NCBI GenBank assembly: GCA_963735955.1
Contig: CAVTND010000002.1
Coordinates: 186,001 to 250,000 of the forward strand
Reading direction: 5' to 3'
Origin: CAVTND01 sp963735955
GTDB taxonomy: Bacteria; Pseudomonadota; Gammaproteobacteria; Burkholderiales; Burkholderiaceae_F
DNA: 64,000 nt
Shown: piece after piece, positions 11,134-19,868 of the stretch
How positions within the stretch are numbered: the stretch's first letter is position 1
How the letters are laid out: each line of letters starts with the position of its first letter
Notes under the pieces: model-generated
Told to the model about the DNA's origin: nothing
Database searches by the model: none
Seen by the model: the letters and a program-made list of their open reading frames with translations, nothing else
Program-made: the position numbers and the translations under genes

Positions 11134-11283
11134 GGTTACTCTCCATTTAGTCGTTGAGGCCGTCGCGCGACGAGCCCTTGGCGCTTCGCCGCCACATGAG
11201 GCGCGGCAATCTAGCACAGCGTCTCGGTCAAATTCCCATGCCGGCAGTGCGCACAAGTCCGTGCCCGCGGTACGCAGCTGCGC

Positions 11284-12639
11284 CTAGTCCGATCGTGTGC
11301 GCAGCACCCGCACCCACGCTCCTCCGTGGGCAAAGCTCAGATCGAGTTCGGTATCAGGCGCGACCGCCGCCGCATTGAACACAACGCTACCGTCGCCGAG
11401 GCGCGCAATGGCGTAGCCGCGCGCCAGCACCGCGCGAGGATCGAGGTGCGCCAGAGCCTGAGCGAGGCGCTCGACGTCGCCGAGCCGCACCTGCAGCCGG
11501 CGCGCCACCGCGGCGCCCAGGCGCGCGCATACCGCGTCGAGGCGCAGCGAATGGTGAGCTCTGGCGGGTCGTGCACGCACCAGGGACTGGACGCCAACCA
11601 CAAGCCGGTTGCGTGCATGCTCCGCTTCATGGCGCAGCGCCGCCGCTTGACGGGTCTGCAGGCCGTTCAGGCGCATTGCGAACGCAGTCCATGCTAAGCG
11701 CGGAGCGATCACGGCGCGCTGCGCGTAGTCAAGCCTCTGCTGGGCCGACTGCAATCGTGCCAGGATCTGGCGCCCCAGGCGCGCCCGCACCTGGCCGATC
11801 ACAGCCAGCAAGGCGTCGCGGGACGGGGCGATCATCTCGGCGGCCGCGGTCGGCGTCGGTGCACGCACGTCGGCAGCGAAGTCAGCGATCGTGAAATCGG
11901 ACTCGTGACCCACACCGACCACGACCGGCAGTCGGCTAGCGCGGATCGCGCGCGCGACCACCTCCTCATTGAACGACCAGAGATCCTCGATCGAACCACC
12001 GCCGCGCACCAGCACCACAACATCAACTTCGGACCGCTCCGAAACGATCGAGAGCATCTGCGCAATCCGCGCCGCCGCCTCCGTCCCCTGCACGGGCACC
12101 GGGTAGAGCACCACGTGCAGATACGGGGCGCGACGGCGTAGCGCCGTAAGCACGTCCTGCAGGGCCGCAGCCTGCAATGAAGTCACGACACCGACCGAGC
12201 GTGGCATTGTCGGCAGCGCGCGCTTCATCTCGGTGTTGAACAATCCTTCGGCAGCCAGCCGTGTCTTCAGTCGGAGAAACTCCTCGAACAGTCGGCCAAG
12301 GCCAGCACGCCGCATTGATTCGACGTTCAGTTGAAAGTCGCCGCGCGCCTGATACAGCGAAACGACGGCGCCGATCTCAACCTCATCGCCATCGTTCGGA
12401 ACCCAGTCCATGAGCCCGGCCCGGCCGCGAAACATCACACACCGAACCTGGGCCGCGTCGTCCTTGAGCGCAAAGTAAAGGTGGCCGCTCGCGGCGCGCG
12501 TCAGATTGGAGATCTCGCCGCGCACCCGCACCAGCGGGAAGCTGCGCTCGAGCAAAGAAGCAACGGCGCGGTTTAGCGCGCTGACTGTCAGCGGAACCCG
12601 CGCCGATGCTGGATCTTCGGTCTCGGAGTCAAGCGCCAT
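11284..12639 (-). CDS. xseA: Exodeoxyribonuclease VII large subunit
   Basis: XseA is the catalytic subunit of exonuclease VII, which with XseB degrades single-stranded DNA in both directions. The 451-residue protein begins with an OB-fold (FPLVRVRGEISNLTRAASGH, CVMFRGRAGLM). The nuclease core follows with VGVVTSLQAAALQDVLTALR, LVRGGGSIEDLWSFNEE and VVVGVGHESDFTIADFAAD, all hallmarks of the family. A long coiled-coil region follows and the C-terminus reads DPRAVLARGYAIAR. The start at 12639 (MALDSETED) is preferred over the upstream extension to 12666, which adds nine atypical residues. Its partner xseB is at 40962-41210, far from here, with ispA-dxs. It is divergent from the exbB cluster. Confidence 0.95.
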   Translation of the reverse strand: MALDSETEDPASARVPLTVSALNRAVASLLERSFPLVRVRGEISNLTRAASGHLYFALKDDAAQVRCVMFRGRAGLMDWVPNDGDEVEIGAVVSLYQARGDFQLNVESMRRAGLGRLFEEFLRLKTRLAAEGLFNTEMKRALPTMPRSVGVVTSLQAAALQDVLTALRRRAPYLHVVLYPVPVQGTEAAARIAQMLSIVSERSEVDVVVLVRGGGSIEDLWSFNEEVVARAIRASRLPVVVGVGHESDFTIADFAADVRAPTPTAAAEMIAPSRDALLAVIGQVRARLGRQILARLQSAQQRLDYAQRAVIAPRLAWTAFAMRLNGLQTRQAAALRHEAEHARNRLVVGVQSLVRARPARAHHSLRLDAVCARLGAAVARRLQVRLGDVERLAQALAHLDPRAVLARGYAIARLGDGSVVFNAAAVAPDTELDLSFAHGGAWVRVLRTRSD

Positions 12640-12741
12640 GCGGGTTTCCGGGCCAAACCTTTCCACAAAGCCAGACGGGACGCGGCACCTTCCGGCAATG
12701 CCTTGTCTGCGCTAGGGGGAATCGGTTCAAGTAGTTGATTA

Positions 12742-12771
12742 TTGACACCTTTTGCCGCTCTGAACTACCGT
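12742..12771 (+). promoter_or_regulatory. Possible promoter for the exbB-adk cluster
   Basis: A perfect TTGACA (12742-12747) lies in the xseA/exbB divergent gap, 18 nt before TACCGT, a weak -10. This would leave a leader of roughly 150 nt before exbB. The -35 match is good but the -10 is poor. Confidence 0.3.
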
Positions 12772-12930
12772 AATTCCAGCGAGAAATCTTGCCGCGACAA
12801 GGGCTTAGCGATCCTGGGCCAAAGTAATCCACAGACTTGTCCACACTTGGCTCTCAACTTGCCGAGCCCTGATCGCGACACTACAGTTCGCGCTCGCCAC
12901 GTTGGTCTGGCCTGTCTGGAGTAAATCCCA

Positions 12931-13536
12931 TTGTTTTCCATCATCGTCGAGCTCGGCTGGCCCATCTGGCCGTTGATCGTAGCTTCCATCGTGGCTCTCG
13001 CACTGATCATTGAACGATCGATCGCGCTGCAACGAAAGAAGATCTTACCGGCGGGTTTGCTGGACGACGTCCTCGGGCTGGTCGGCCGACGGCAGTTGAG
13101 CACCGAAGTAATCCGCAAGCTCGAACAGAACTCTCCACTCGGCCGAATCCTCAGTGCCGGGTTGCGTAATGAAAGAGCGAAGCGCGAGGGCGCCGAGCAG
13201 CAGCTCGAAGCCGCCGGGGCGGTAGTTGCCAACCGACTCAGCCGCAACCTGACCCTGCTCGGATCGATCGGATCGATCGCGCCGCTGTTGGGCCTGCTGG
13301 GCACGGTGGTGGGAATGATCCAGATCTTTGCCTCACAGCAAGCCGGCACCAATCCGCAGGAACTGGCGCATGGGATCTCGGTCGCGCTGTACTGCACCGC
13401 ATTCGGCATCATCGTCGCCGTGCCCGCAGTGCTCGCAAACCGCTACTTCAAGAGGCTGGTCGACGACTACCTGGTCGACATGGCAGATCAGGCTGAACGC
13501 CTGCTCGAAGTGATTTACGCCGACCGGAGCAGCTGA
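12931..13536 (+). CDS. exbB: MotA/TolQ/ExbB proton channel family protein
   Basis: ExbB forms the pentameric proton channel of an ExbB-ExbD motor that energises outer-membrane processes. The 201-residue product has an N-terminal membrane segment (WPIWPLIVASIVALALIIER, about residues 10-29), a cytoplasmic region, and two further membrane helices. These include LLGSIGSIAPLLGLLGTVVG and ALYCTAFGIIVAVPAVLANR, the conserved MotA/TolQ/ExbB signature. The start is TTG 12931, with GGAG 9 nt upstream; no closer ATG fits. The stop overlaps the exbD start as TGATG, so the two are coupled. In betaproteobacteria this exbBD pair precedes lpxK, as here. Without tonB nearby the motor's partner is unclear; TolQR is less likely because tolA/B/pal are absent. 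Confidence 0.88.
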   Translation: MFSIIVELGWPIWPLIVASIVALALIIERSIALQRKKILPAGLLDDVLGLVGRRQLSTEVIRKLEQNSPLGRILSAGLRNERAKREGAEQQLEAAGAVVANRLSRNLTLLGSIGSIAPLLGLLGTVVGMIQIFASQQAGTNPQELAHGISVALYCTAFGIIVAVPAVLANRYFKRLVDDYLVDMADQAERLLEVIYADRSS

Positions 13537-13961
13537 TGCGGTTCCGACGCACGCGCGACGAGGAACCGGAAGTCAATCTGATTCCGCTGATCGACGTTCT
13601 TCTGATCGTTCTGATTTTCCTCGCGGTCAGCACCAGCTATTCGCGCTTTGCCGAACTGAAGATCCAGCTGCCGTCGGCAGATGCCTCGACTCCGGCCGCG
13701 CCGCCCGCCGTGATCAATGTGGCTGTGACTGCGGACGGCCGCTTCTCACTTGAACGCAACCTTATGCCATCGAATGATCCGGGAGATTTGGCAGCGGCGT
13801 TGGTCAAGGCCGCCGCCGGGCGCGAGGGCCTGATTCTCGTAATCAGCGCCGACGCCCAGGCCTCGCATCAAGCCGTCGTCAGCGTGATGGAAGCCGCGCG
13901 TCTGGCGGGCCTGGTGCGCATCAGCTTCGCGACCCAACGAACCTCCTCCGGCCGCAAGTAA
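13536..13961 (+). CDS. exbD: Biopolymer transport protein ExbD
   Basis: ExbD is the single-pass stator partner of ExbB. The 141-residue protein has a short cytoplasmic N-terminus followed by the transmembrane helix EVNLIPLIDVLLIVLIFLAV (about residues 11-30). That helix carries the conserved, proton-carrying aspartate (D20) within NLIPLIDVLL. The periplasmic domain (about 45-140) shows the ExbD/TolR pattern with ISADAQASHQAVVSVMEAAR near its end. Its start codon overlaps the exbB stop by 1 bp (TGATG), and lpxK begins 14 bp after its stop, so it is part of the exbB-to-kdsB run. Confidence 0.93.
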   Translation: MRFRRTRDEEPEVNLIPLIDVLLIVLIFLAVSTSYSRFAELKIQLPSADASTPAAPPAVINVAVTADGRFSLERNLMPSNDPGDLAAALVKAAAGREGLILVISADAQASHQAVVSVMEAARLAGLVRISFATQRTSSGRK

Positions 13962-13975
13962 GCAGTCAACAGCCG

Positions 13976-15086
13976 ATGCGCGCGCGGATCGGTCAGCGCC
14001 TGCAGTCGATCTGGCAGCGCCGCGGGCCGCTAGCCTGGCTGTTGTCACCTTTGTCGGCACTCTATGGCGCGCTGCTTGGGTTGCGCCGCTCCGCCTATTC
14101 CGTCGGCCTGGCTCGTTCAGTCCGCCTGCCGGTGCCAGTGATCGTCATTGGTAACCTGTATCTGGGCGGAACCGGCAAGACGCCGTTGACGATCGAACTG
14201 GTACGCGCGCTCGCTGCACGAGGGTGGCGGCCCGGCGTGGTTTCACGGGGCTACGGGCGCAGCGGGGACGAGGTGCGCTGCGTGGGCGCTGGTGATGACC
14301 CGCAATCGAGCGGCGATGAACCACTGCTGATTGCGCACGCCACCGGAGCGCCGGTGGCAGTTGGCCGACAGCGAGTCGAAGCGGCGCGCGTCCTGCTGCG
14401 CGAGCATTCAGATTGCGATTGCATTGTCAGCGACGATGGTTTGCAGCACCTGGCCCTGGTACGCGATGTCGAGATCGCGCTCATCGACGCGCGCGGGCTG
14501 GGCAATGGCTGGGTGCTGCCGGCCGGGCCGCTGCGCGATCCCGTGCAGCGGCTAGCGAGCGTCGATGCCATCGTCGCTCATTCGACCGGCGCGACCCATG
14601 TGATCGATGCCGTCTGGCTCAATGCATCTTGGCCGAAAGCGCCCCAGGTCACGGCGCCGATGCTTTGCGATGCGATCCCGGCTCGGCACGCCCTGGCAGC
14701 TCGCCCAGCCTTCGAAGCGCCGCGACCTGGCGGAGTTTGCCCGCGCTCAACAGACCGACAGCATGCGGATCACGGCCGCCGCCGGCATCGGCGTGCCGGC
14801 CCGTTTCTTCGCGATGCTGAAGACTGCCGGTCTGAGCATCGACGAGCTGCCACTGCCCGATCACCACGACTTTCGAGTCGATCCGTTTGCGTCAGTCGTG
14901 GCCGACTGCGTCCTGATCACCGAGAAAGACGCCGTAAAATGCGGCGCCGATGCGAGGCTGAAGCGCGACGAGCGCATCTGGGTAGTACCCATGGCCGCCG
15001 AAATCGACCCGGAGCTGATCGAGTTCGTGCTGACGCGTATGCGACCAGTCCAAGAGGAGACCCCGCATGGATCCGCGCCTGCTTGA
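13976..15086 (+). CDS. lpxK: Tetraacyldisaccharide 4'-kinase, frameshifted
   Basis: LpxK phosphorylates the 4' position of the lipid A disaccharide precursor at the inner membrane. The N-terminal frame shows a membrane-anchoring hydrophobic start and the modified P-loop VIVIGNLYLGGTGKTPLTIE (about residues 59-78). VVSRGYGR, GDEPLLIA and DCIVSDDGLQHLALVRDVEI follow, all LpxK signatures. After about 14659 the first frame degenerates, while another frame continues with FAMRSRLGTPWQLAQPSKRR and DELPLPDHHDFRVDPFA to a stop at 15084-15086. Removing one C near 14660 gives about 369 residues, somewhat longer than usual. LpxK is normally essential, so a sequence error is the likely cause. The 3' end overlaps the next gene by 20 bp. 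Confidence 0.92.
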
Positions 15087-15249
15087 CATTCTCGTGTGTC
15101 CCCTGTGCAAGGGCCTGCTGGAGTTTCGCAAGAGCGAACAGGAACTCGTCTGTCACGCCGACGGGCTCGCGTTTCCGATTCGAGACGGCATTCCGGTGAT
15201 GCTCGAGGCCGAGGCACGACGCTTGGGTACAACCGAATCGGCGCGCTGA
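15067..15249 (+). CDS. Trm112 family protein (YcaR)
   Basis: This is a 60-residue zinc-ribbon-like protein of the Trm112/UPF0434 family. It reads LLDILVCPLCKGLLEF near the N-terminus, then a second half-site ELVCHADGLAFPIRDGIPVM. The CPLCK motif and the C-HADGLAFPIRDGIPVML pattern are diagnostic. In eukaryotes and archaea Trm112 activates methyltransferases; the bacterial role is not well defined. The gene overlaps the 3' end of lpxK by 20 bp and is followed 8 bp later by kdsB, reproducing the lpxK-ycaR-kdsB order of E. coli. A GAGGAGA ribosome-binding site lies inside the lpxK coding region. Confidence 0.92.
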   Translation: MDPRLLDILVCPLCKGLLEFRKSEQELVCHADGLAFPIRDGIPVMLEAEARRLGTTESAR

Positions 15250-15257
15250 GCCGCCGC

Positions 15258-16040
15258 ATGGCGGACATTGGCGTGGCTGACTTCGCGGTCATCATCCCGG
15301 CGCGGCTGGCGTCGACCCGACTACCGCGCAAGCCCCTGGCGGATATCGGTGGCGCTCCCATGGTGGTACGGGTCGCACAGATGGCGGCGGCCAGTGGTGC
15401 CAAGCGCATCGTGGTCGCAGCCGACAGCGACGAGATCGTGACTGCCTGCCGCCAGCACGGCGTCGAATGTCTGCTGACCTCGGCGGCACATCCGACCGGC
15501 ACGGATCGCATCGCGGAAGCCGCGGCCAGGCTGAACCTGGATCCCGCCAGCGTGGTCGTGAACGTGCAGGGCGATGAACCGTTGCTCCCCCCGCACGTGA
15601 TTGCGCAAGTGGCGATGGCGCTTGCAAGCCATGAGGACTGCGACATTGCGACTGCGGCCTGCCCCTTGCGTGAGGCGGTCGAGTTTTTCGACCCAAACAT
15701 CGTCAAGGTCGTGACCGATCGGCGCGGTCGAGCCTTGCTGTTCTCACGCGCCCCGATCCCCTGGGCGCGCGACGCCTTTGCCCTCGACCGAAGCCGACTG
15801 CCAGACAAGCTGCCCGCGCGTCGACACATCGGCCTGTACGCCTACCGGACCCGTTTTCTGCTTGCCTATCCGCGGCTGTCGCGCGATCCCCTCGAAGAAC
15901 TCGAAAGCCTTGAGCAATTGCGCGCCCTGTCGCATGGCTTCCGCATCGCGGTCGAAGATCTGGAAAGTCCGCTGCCACCCGGCGTCGACACCGCGGCCGA
16001 CCTTGAATTGGTGCGCAACGCTTACGTGTCGCGGCGATAG
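15258..16040 (+). CDS. kdsB: 3-deoxy-manno-octulosonate cytidylyltransferase
   Basis: KdsB activates KDO as CMP-KDO for transfer to lipid A. The 260-residue protein has the nucleotidyltransferase start FAVIIPARLASTRLPRKPLA (about residues 9-28). AADSDEI, HPTGTDRIAEAA and VVNVQGDEPLLPP follow, then FSRAPIPWARDAF, RHIGLYAYR and DPLEELESLEQLRALSHG, all conserved KdsB blocks. ATG 15258 (MADIGVADF) is the most likely start; the frame runs further upstream but that would overlap the Trm112 gene. With lpxK just upstream this forms a lipid A/KDO supply block. kdsB ends 180 bp before adk, so adk may have its own promoter in that gap. Confidence 0.96.
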   Translation: MADIGVADFAVIIPARLASTRLPRKPLADIGGAPMVVRVAQMAAASGAKRIVVAADSDEIVTACRQHGVECLLTSAAHPTGTDRIAEAAARLNLDPASVVVNVQGDEPLLPPHVIAQVAMALASHEDCDIATAACPLREAVEFFDPNIVKVVTDRRGRALLFSRAPIPWARDAFALDRSRLPDKLPARRHIGLYAYRTRFLLAYPRLSRDPLEELESLEQLRALSHGFRIAVEDLESPLPPGVDTAADLELVRNAYVSRR

Positions 16041-16220
16041 ACTTCGCGGCCGCCGGACCGAAGCCGGCGCGGAATTCGCGAAGGCGGACGTGAAGCTTGT
16101 TCCGGTTAGAATCCGCCGGCTCTGCCCGGCAGGATCTGCCTGGAGCCGAGGCCGGACTATCCACAAAACGACACACATAACGACAGCCGAACGGCGCTGC
16201 AGCACAGGACGGGGACGGGG

Positions 16221-16877
16221 ATGCGACTGATACTGCTCGGGCCACCGGGTGCCGGAAAGGGTACCCAGGCGGCGTTCATCAAGGAACGCTTTGGCATTCC
16301 CCAGATTTCGACCGGGGACATGCTGCGCGCCGCGGTCAAGGCCGGAACCGCGCTCGGCCTTGCCGCAAAGAAGGTGATGGATTCCGGCGCACTGGTGTCC
16401 GACGACATCATCATCGGACTGGTCAAGCAGCGCCTCCAGGAGCCCGACACCGAGCGCGGATACCTGTTCGACGGCTTTCCGCGCACCATCCCGCAGGCCG
16501 AAGCGATGAAGCAGGCCCAGGTCGCGATCGACTATGTGCTCGAGATCGCAGTGCCCGATGCCGACATCATCGATCGCATGAGCGGCCGCCGCGTGCACGC
16601 CGCCAGCGGCCGCACCTATCACGTGAAATTCAATCCACCCAAGATCGCCGATCGTGACGATGTCACCGGCGAGCCATTGATCCAGCGCGATGACGACAAG
16701 GAAGACACCGTGCGCCATCGCCTCGCGGTCTATCACGCCCAGACCAGCGCACTGATCGAGTACTACGCCCGCTGGGGCGCGTCGGGTGATCCGAGCGCGC
16801 CGAAGTCGCGCCGTATCCTGGGCGTCGGCAGCGTCGAGGAGATCAAAGTGCGCGCTCTGGCGGCCTTGGGGGGTTGA
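16221..16877 (+). CDS. adk: Adenylate kinase
   Basis: Adk interconverts ATP + AMP and 2 ADP, setting the adenylate balance. The 218-residue product is the long bacterial form. It starts MRLILLGPPGAGKGTQAAFI with the P-loop GPPGAGKGT (residues 7-15). The AMP-binding region has ISTGDMLRAA and GYLFDGFPRTIPQAEAM. The LID domain at about 120-160 reads GRRVHAASGRTYHVKFNPPK and lacks zinc-binding cysteines. The signature R-R in DKEDTVRHRLAVYHAQT is also present. The ribosome-binding site is the G-rich run just before 16221. It stands 180 bp after kdsB and 54 bp before the pyrophosphatase gene, whose product also handles phosphoryl metabolites. Confidence 0.97.
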   Translation: MRLILLGPPGAGKGTQAAFIKERFGIPQISTGDMLRAAVKAGTALGLAAKKVMDSGALVSDDIIIGLVKQRLQEPDTERGYLFDGFPRTIPQAEAMKQAQVAIDYVLEIAVPDADIIDRMSGRRVHAASGRTYHVKFNPPKIADRDDVTGEPLIQRDDDKEDTVRHRLAVYHAQTSALIEYYARWGASGDPSAPKSRRILGVGSVEEIKVRALAALGG

Positions 16878-16931
16878 TTCGGTTTTTCTGAACTGGTCGT
16901 GTGAGCAGTTCGTTTTGACAAGGAGATAAAG

Positions 16932-19376
16932 ATGTCTGGATTGGCACTCGCGCTGCTCTGCGGCCTGGCGGCCGTAGCTTTCGGCGCGTGGTCGATTTCC
17001 TGGATCCTGAAGCAGCCCGCGGGCAACGCGCGCATGCAGGAAATCGCGGCCGCCGTGCAGCAGGGCGCACAGGCTTACCTGAATCGCCAGTACCGCACGA
17101 TTGCGATCGTCGGCGTCGTGCTGGCCATCGTCATCGCGCTCGTGCCGCAGCTCGGAATCTGGACGGCGATCGGCTTCGTGCTCGGCGCAGTACTGTCGGG
17201 CGCGGCCGGCTTCATTGGCATGAACGTTTCGGTGCGCGCCAATGTGCGTACTGCACAGGCGGCCACGCAGGGACTGAACCCAGCGCTGCAAATTGCGTTT
17301 CGCGGCGGCGCGATCACCGGCCTGCTGGTCGTCGGCCTCGGGCTGATCGGTGTTGCCGGTTTCTACTGGCTGCTGAAAGCCACTCACGCGGCGGCCAGCA
17401 CGCGTGAACTGCTGCACCCGATGATTGGCTTTGCCTTCGGGGCATCGCTGATTTCCATCTTCGCGCGACTCGGCGGCGGCATCTTCACCAAGGGCGCCGA
17501 CGTTGGCGCCGATCTGGTCGGCAAGGTCGAGGCCGGCATCCCGGAAGACGATCCGCGCAATCCGGCGGTCATCGCCGACAACGTCGGTGACAACGTCGGC
17601 GACTGCGCCGGCATGGCAGCGGACCTGTTCGAGACCTTTGCCGTGACCGTGATCGCGACCATGCTGGTCGGCGGCTTCGTGTTCAAGGGCGCGGGAGATG
17701 CGGGCATCATCTACCCGCTCGTGATTTCGGGGGTCTCGATCCTGGCCTCGATCGTTGGCTGCTTCTTCGTCAAGGCGCGCGACGGCGGCAAGATCATGAA
17801 CGCGCTGTATCGCGGCCTGCTGGTCGCCGGCGGAATCTCGCTGGTGCTGTTCTGGCCGGTAACGAGTTGGATCCTCGGCCCGGTCGTTGCGGCCGCCGGC
17901 CTGACAATCATGAATCTCTACCTGGCGGCGGTAGTCGGACTCGTCCTGACCGCGGCGCTGGTCTACATCACCGAGTACTACACCGGCACGCAGTTCAAGC
18001 CGGTCAAGTACGTCGCCCAGGCTTCGACAACGGGGCACGCGACCAACATCATCGCCGGCATCGCCGTGTCGATGAAAGCCTGCGCCTGGCCGGTGATCGC
18101 GATCTGCGCTGCCATCCTTGCGTCGTACTGGCTTTCCGGCCTGTACGGCATCGCGGTGGCGGCGACCTCAATGCTGTCGATGACCGGCATCATCGTTGCG
18201 CTCGACGCCTACGGCCCGATCACGGACAACGCCGGCGGGATCGCCGAGATGGCCGGCTTGCCGAAAGAAGTGCGCGCGATCACCGATCCGCTGGATGCCG
18301 TCGGCAATACGACCAAGGCGGTGACCAAGGGCTATGCCATCGGCTCGGCGGGCCTTGCCGCGCTCGTGCTGTTTGCCGATTACACCGAGGGCCTGCGCAG
18401 CGCAGGCCTGGCGACCACCTTTGACCTGTCAAACCACCTGGTGATCATCGGTCTGTTCATCGGCGGCCTGATTCCCTTCCTGTTCGGTGCGATGGCGATG
18501 GAAGCGGTAGGCCGCGCGGCGGGCGCAGTGGTCGAAGAAGTGCGGCGCCAGTTCCGCGAGATTCCCGGGATCATGGAGCACACGGCCAAGCCTGACTACA
18601 GCCGCGCGGTCGACTTGCTGACCTCGGCCGCAATCAAGGAAATGATGATCCCGTCGATCCTGCCGGTGTTTGTGCCGATCGTCGTCGGCATCGTGCTCGG
18701 CCCCGCAGCGCTTGGCGGCGTGCTGATGGGCACCATCGTCACGGGACTCTTCGTCGCCATTTCGATGACGACCGGCGGCGGCGCCTGGGACAATGCCAAG
18801 AAGTACATCGAGGAAGGCCATCACGGTGGCAAGGGATCGGACGCTCACAAGGCGGCCGTGACCGGCGACACGGTCGGTGATCCGTACAAGGACACCGCCG
18901 GGCCGGCGGTCAACCCGCTGATCAAGATCATCAACATCGTCGCGTTGCTGATTGTGCCGATCATTGCCTCAATCCACGGCGGCAAGCCGGCCACGGCCGC
19001 GGCGCCGATTCCGACCGTTGCGGTCGCCGTTCCGGTCGCCGTGCCGGTCGTCGTGGTCGTCGGCGTCCCGATGCGCGTGCACTTCGACAGCGGTTCGGAA
19101 ACGATCTCGGCGGCAGGCAAGCTCATCGTCGATGGCTACGCGCAGGCGCTCAAGGGCAGACCGGAGGCCAAAATCGAGCTGTCGGGCTTCGCGGATCCGA
19201 CCGGCGATACCGTGAAGAACCTCGAACTCGCCAGGCAGCGGGCGCTGACGGTGCGCGATGAACTGGTCGCCAAAGGCGTGCCCTCAGAAAGCGTCACTCT
19301 GGTCAAGCCGAGCGAAGTGATCGTCGGCCAGGGCAGCGATGCCGATGCGCGTCGCGTCGATATCGTGCTGCGCTGA
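16932..19376 (+). CDS. hppA: K+-insensitive H+-translocating pyrophosphatase with C-terminal OmpA-like domain
   Basis: The core (about residues 1-686) is a membrane pyrophosphatase that pumps protons at the expense of PPi. Family motifs are GGIFTKGADVGADLVGKVE with EAGIPEDDPRNPAVIADNVG, DNVGDNVGDCAGMAADLFE, DAYGPITDNAGG, and TGDTVGDPYKDTAGPAVNPL. The lysine in GNTTKAVTKGYAIGSAGL marks the K+-independent type. After IIASIHGGKP comes an Ala/Pro/Val linker (about 687-715). A domain of about 100 residues follows: MRVHFDSGSETISAAGKLIV, then KIELSGFADPTGDTVKNLEL, ARQRALTVRDELVAKGVPSE and RRVDIVLR at the end. This is the OmpA C-terminal (peptidoglycan-binding) pattern. At 814 residues it exceeds the usual 670-700. 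The single frame and strong AAGGAGATA site argue against an artefact. Confidence 0.93.
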   Translation: MSGLALALLCGLAAVAFGAWSISWILKQPAGNARMQEIAAAVQQGAQAYLNRQYRTIAIVGVVLAIVIALVPQLGIWTAIGFVLGAVLSGAAGFIGMNVSVRANVRTAQAATQGLNPALQIAFRGGAITGLLVVGLGLIGVAGFYWLLKATHAAASTRELLHPMIGFAFGASLISIFARLGGGIFTKGADVGADLVGKVEAGIPEDDPRNPAVIADNVGDNVGDCAGMAADLFETFAVTVIATMLVGGFVFKGAGDAGIIYPLVISGVSILASIVGCFFVKARDGGKIMNALYRGLLVAGGISLVLFWPVTSWILGPVVAAAGLTIMNLYLAAVVGLVLTAALVYITEYYTGTQFKPVKYVAQASTTGHATNIIAGIAVSMKACAWPVIAICAAILASYWLSGLYGIAVAATSMLSMTGIIVALDAYGPITDNAGGIAEMAGLPKEVRAITDPLDAVGNTTKAVTKGYAIGSAGLAALVLFADYTEGLRSAGLATTFDLSNHLVIIGLFIGGLIPFLFGAMAMEAVGRAAGAVVEEVRRQFREIPGIMEHTAKPDYSRAVDLLTSAAIKEMMIPSILPVFVPIVVGIVLGPAALGGVLMGTIVTGLFVAISMTTGGGAWDNAKKYIEEGHHGGKGSDAHKAAVTGDTVGDPYKDTAGPAVNPLIKIINIVALLIVPIIASIHGGKPATAAAPIPTVAVAVPVAVPVVVVVGVPMRVHFDSGSETISAAGKLIVDGYAQALKGRPEAKIELSGFADPTGDTVKNLELARQRALTVRDELVAKGVPSESVTLVKPSEVIVGQGSDADARRVDIVLR

Positions 19377-19385
19377 GAAAGAGGC

Positions 19386-19844
19386 ATGCTGCGCGACGGC
19401 GCTTCGGGCCGGGCAAGCGCCGTGGCAGTTGCGTTTGCCGCAGCGGGCCTACTGATTGGTGTCGCCGCCTACCTTGCAGCCGATCGCAAGGCGGCCATGG
19501 TGGCGCCTCTAAAGGAGGCCAAGACGGTCGAGCCAGTGCCTGCCGCCCAGCCCTCGGTGCTAGTGCGGCTCGTGTTTGAGGAGAAGTCGGTTGAGCTTCC
19601 GGTCGATGCGCTGACACAGGCTGCCGCTGTGATCGCCGTCGCCGACCAGGGTGCCATTTCAGTGCGTGGCTTCCAGAGCACGGCGAATAACGCTGCGCTC
19701 ACCGAAGCACGCACGCGGGCTGTGGTCGATTTGTTGAGGCTTGCCGGTGTGCCGTCGGCGCGCATTGATCTGCAGACCCCTGAGCAGATTGTCGCCAGCA
19801 ATCGCCAGCGTCGAGCCGAGCGGGTTGAAATTTCGACGAAGTAA
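19386..19844 (+). CDS. OmpA-like domain protein with N-terminal membrane anchor
   Basis: The 152-residue product has a short N-terminus and one hydrophobic segment (ASAVAVAFAAAGLLIGVAAY, about residues 11-30). A linker is followed by a domain of about 95 residues resembling the C-terminal extension of the pyrophosphatase encoded 9 bp upstream. Shared positions include VRLVFEEKSVEL versus MRVHFDSGSETI, GFQSTANNAALTEARTRAVV versus GFADPTGDTVKNLELARQRA, LAGVPSARIDLQTPEQIV, and RAERVEI at the end. The aspartate that OmpA uses to bind diaminopimelate is not conserved (GFQSTANN), so peptidoglycan binding is doubtful. Tight spacing implies co-transcription with hppA. It looks like a diverged partial duplicate of the fused domain. 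Confidence 0.7.
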   Translation: MLRDGASGRASAVAVAFAAAGLLIGVAAYLAADRKAAMVAPLKEAKTVEPVPAAQPSVLVRLVFEEKSVELPVDALTQAAAVIAVADQGAISVRGFQSTANNAALTEARTRAVVDLLRLAGVPSARIDLQTPEQIVASNRQRRAERVEISTK

Positions 19845-19868
19845 GTTCCGGCCGGTCGCAGCAATTTC

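Noticed and set aside
10294..11157. Plus-strand frame of 287 codons over the PuuD-like gene
   Set aside because: Antisense shadow, extremely rich in Arg/His/Gln; the minus-strand frame has clear membrane helices and a ribosome-binding site.
15744..18038. Very long minus-strand open frame (764 codons) across kdsB, adk and hppA
   Set aside because: It is antisense to three clearly identified genes and its translation is a His/Arg/Asp-rich shadow typical of the opposite strand of GC-rich coding DNA.
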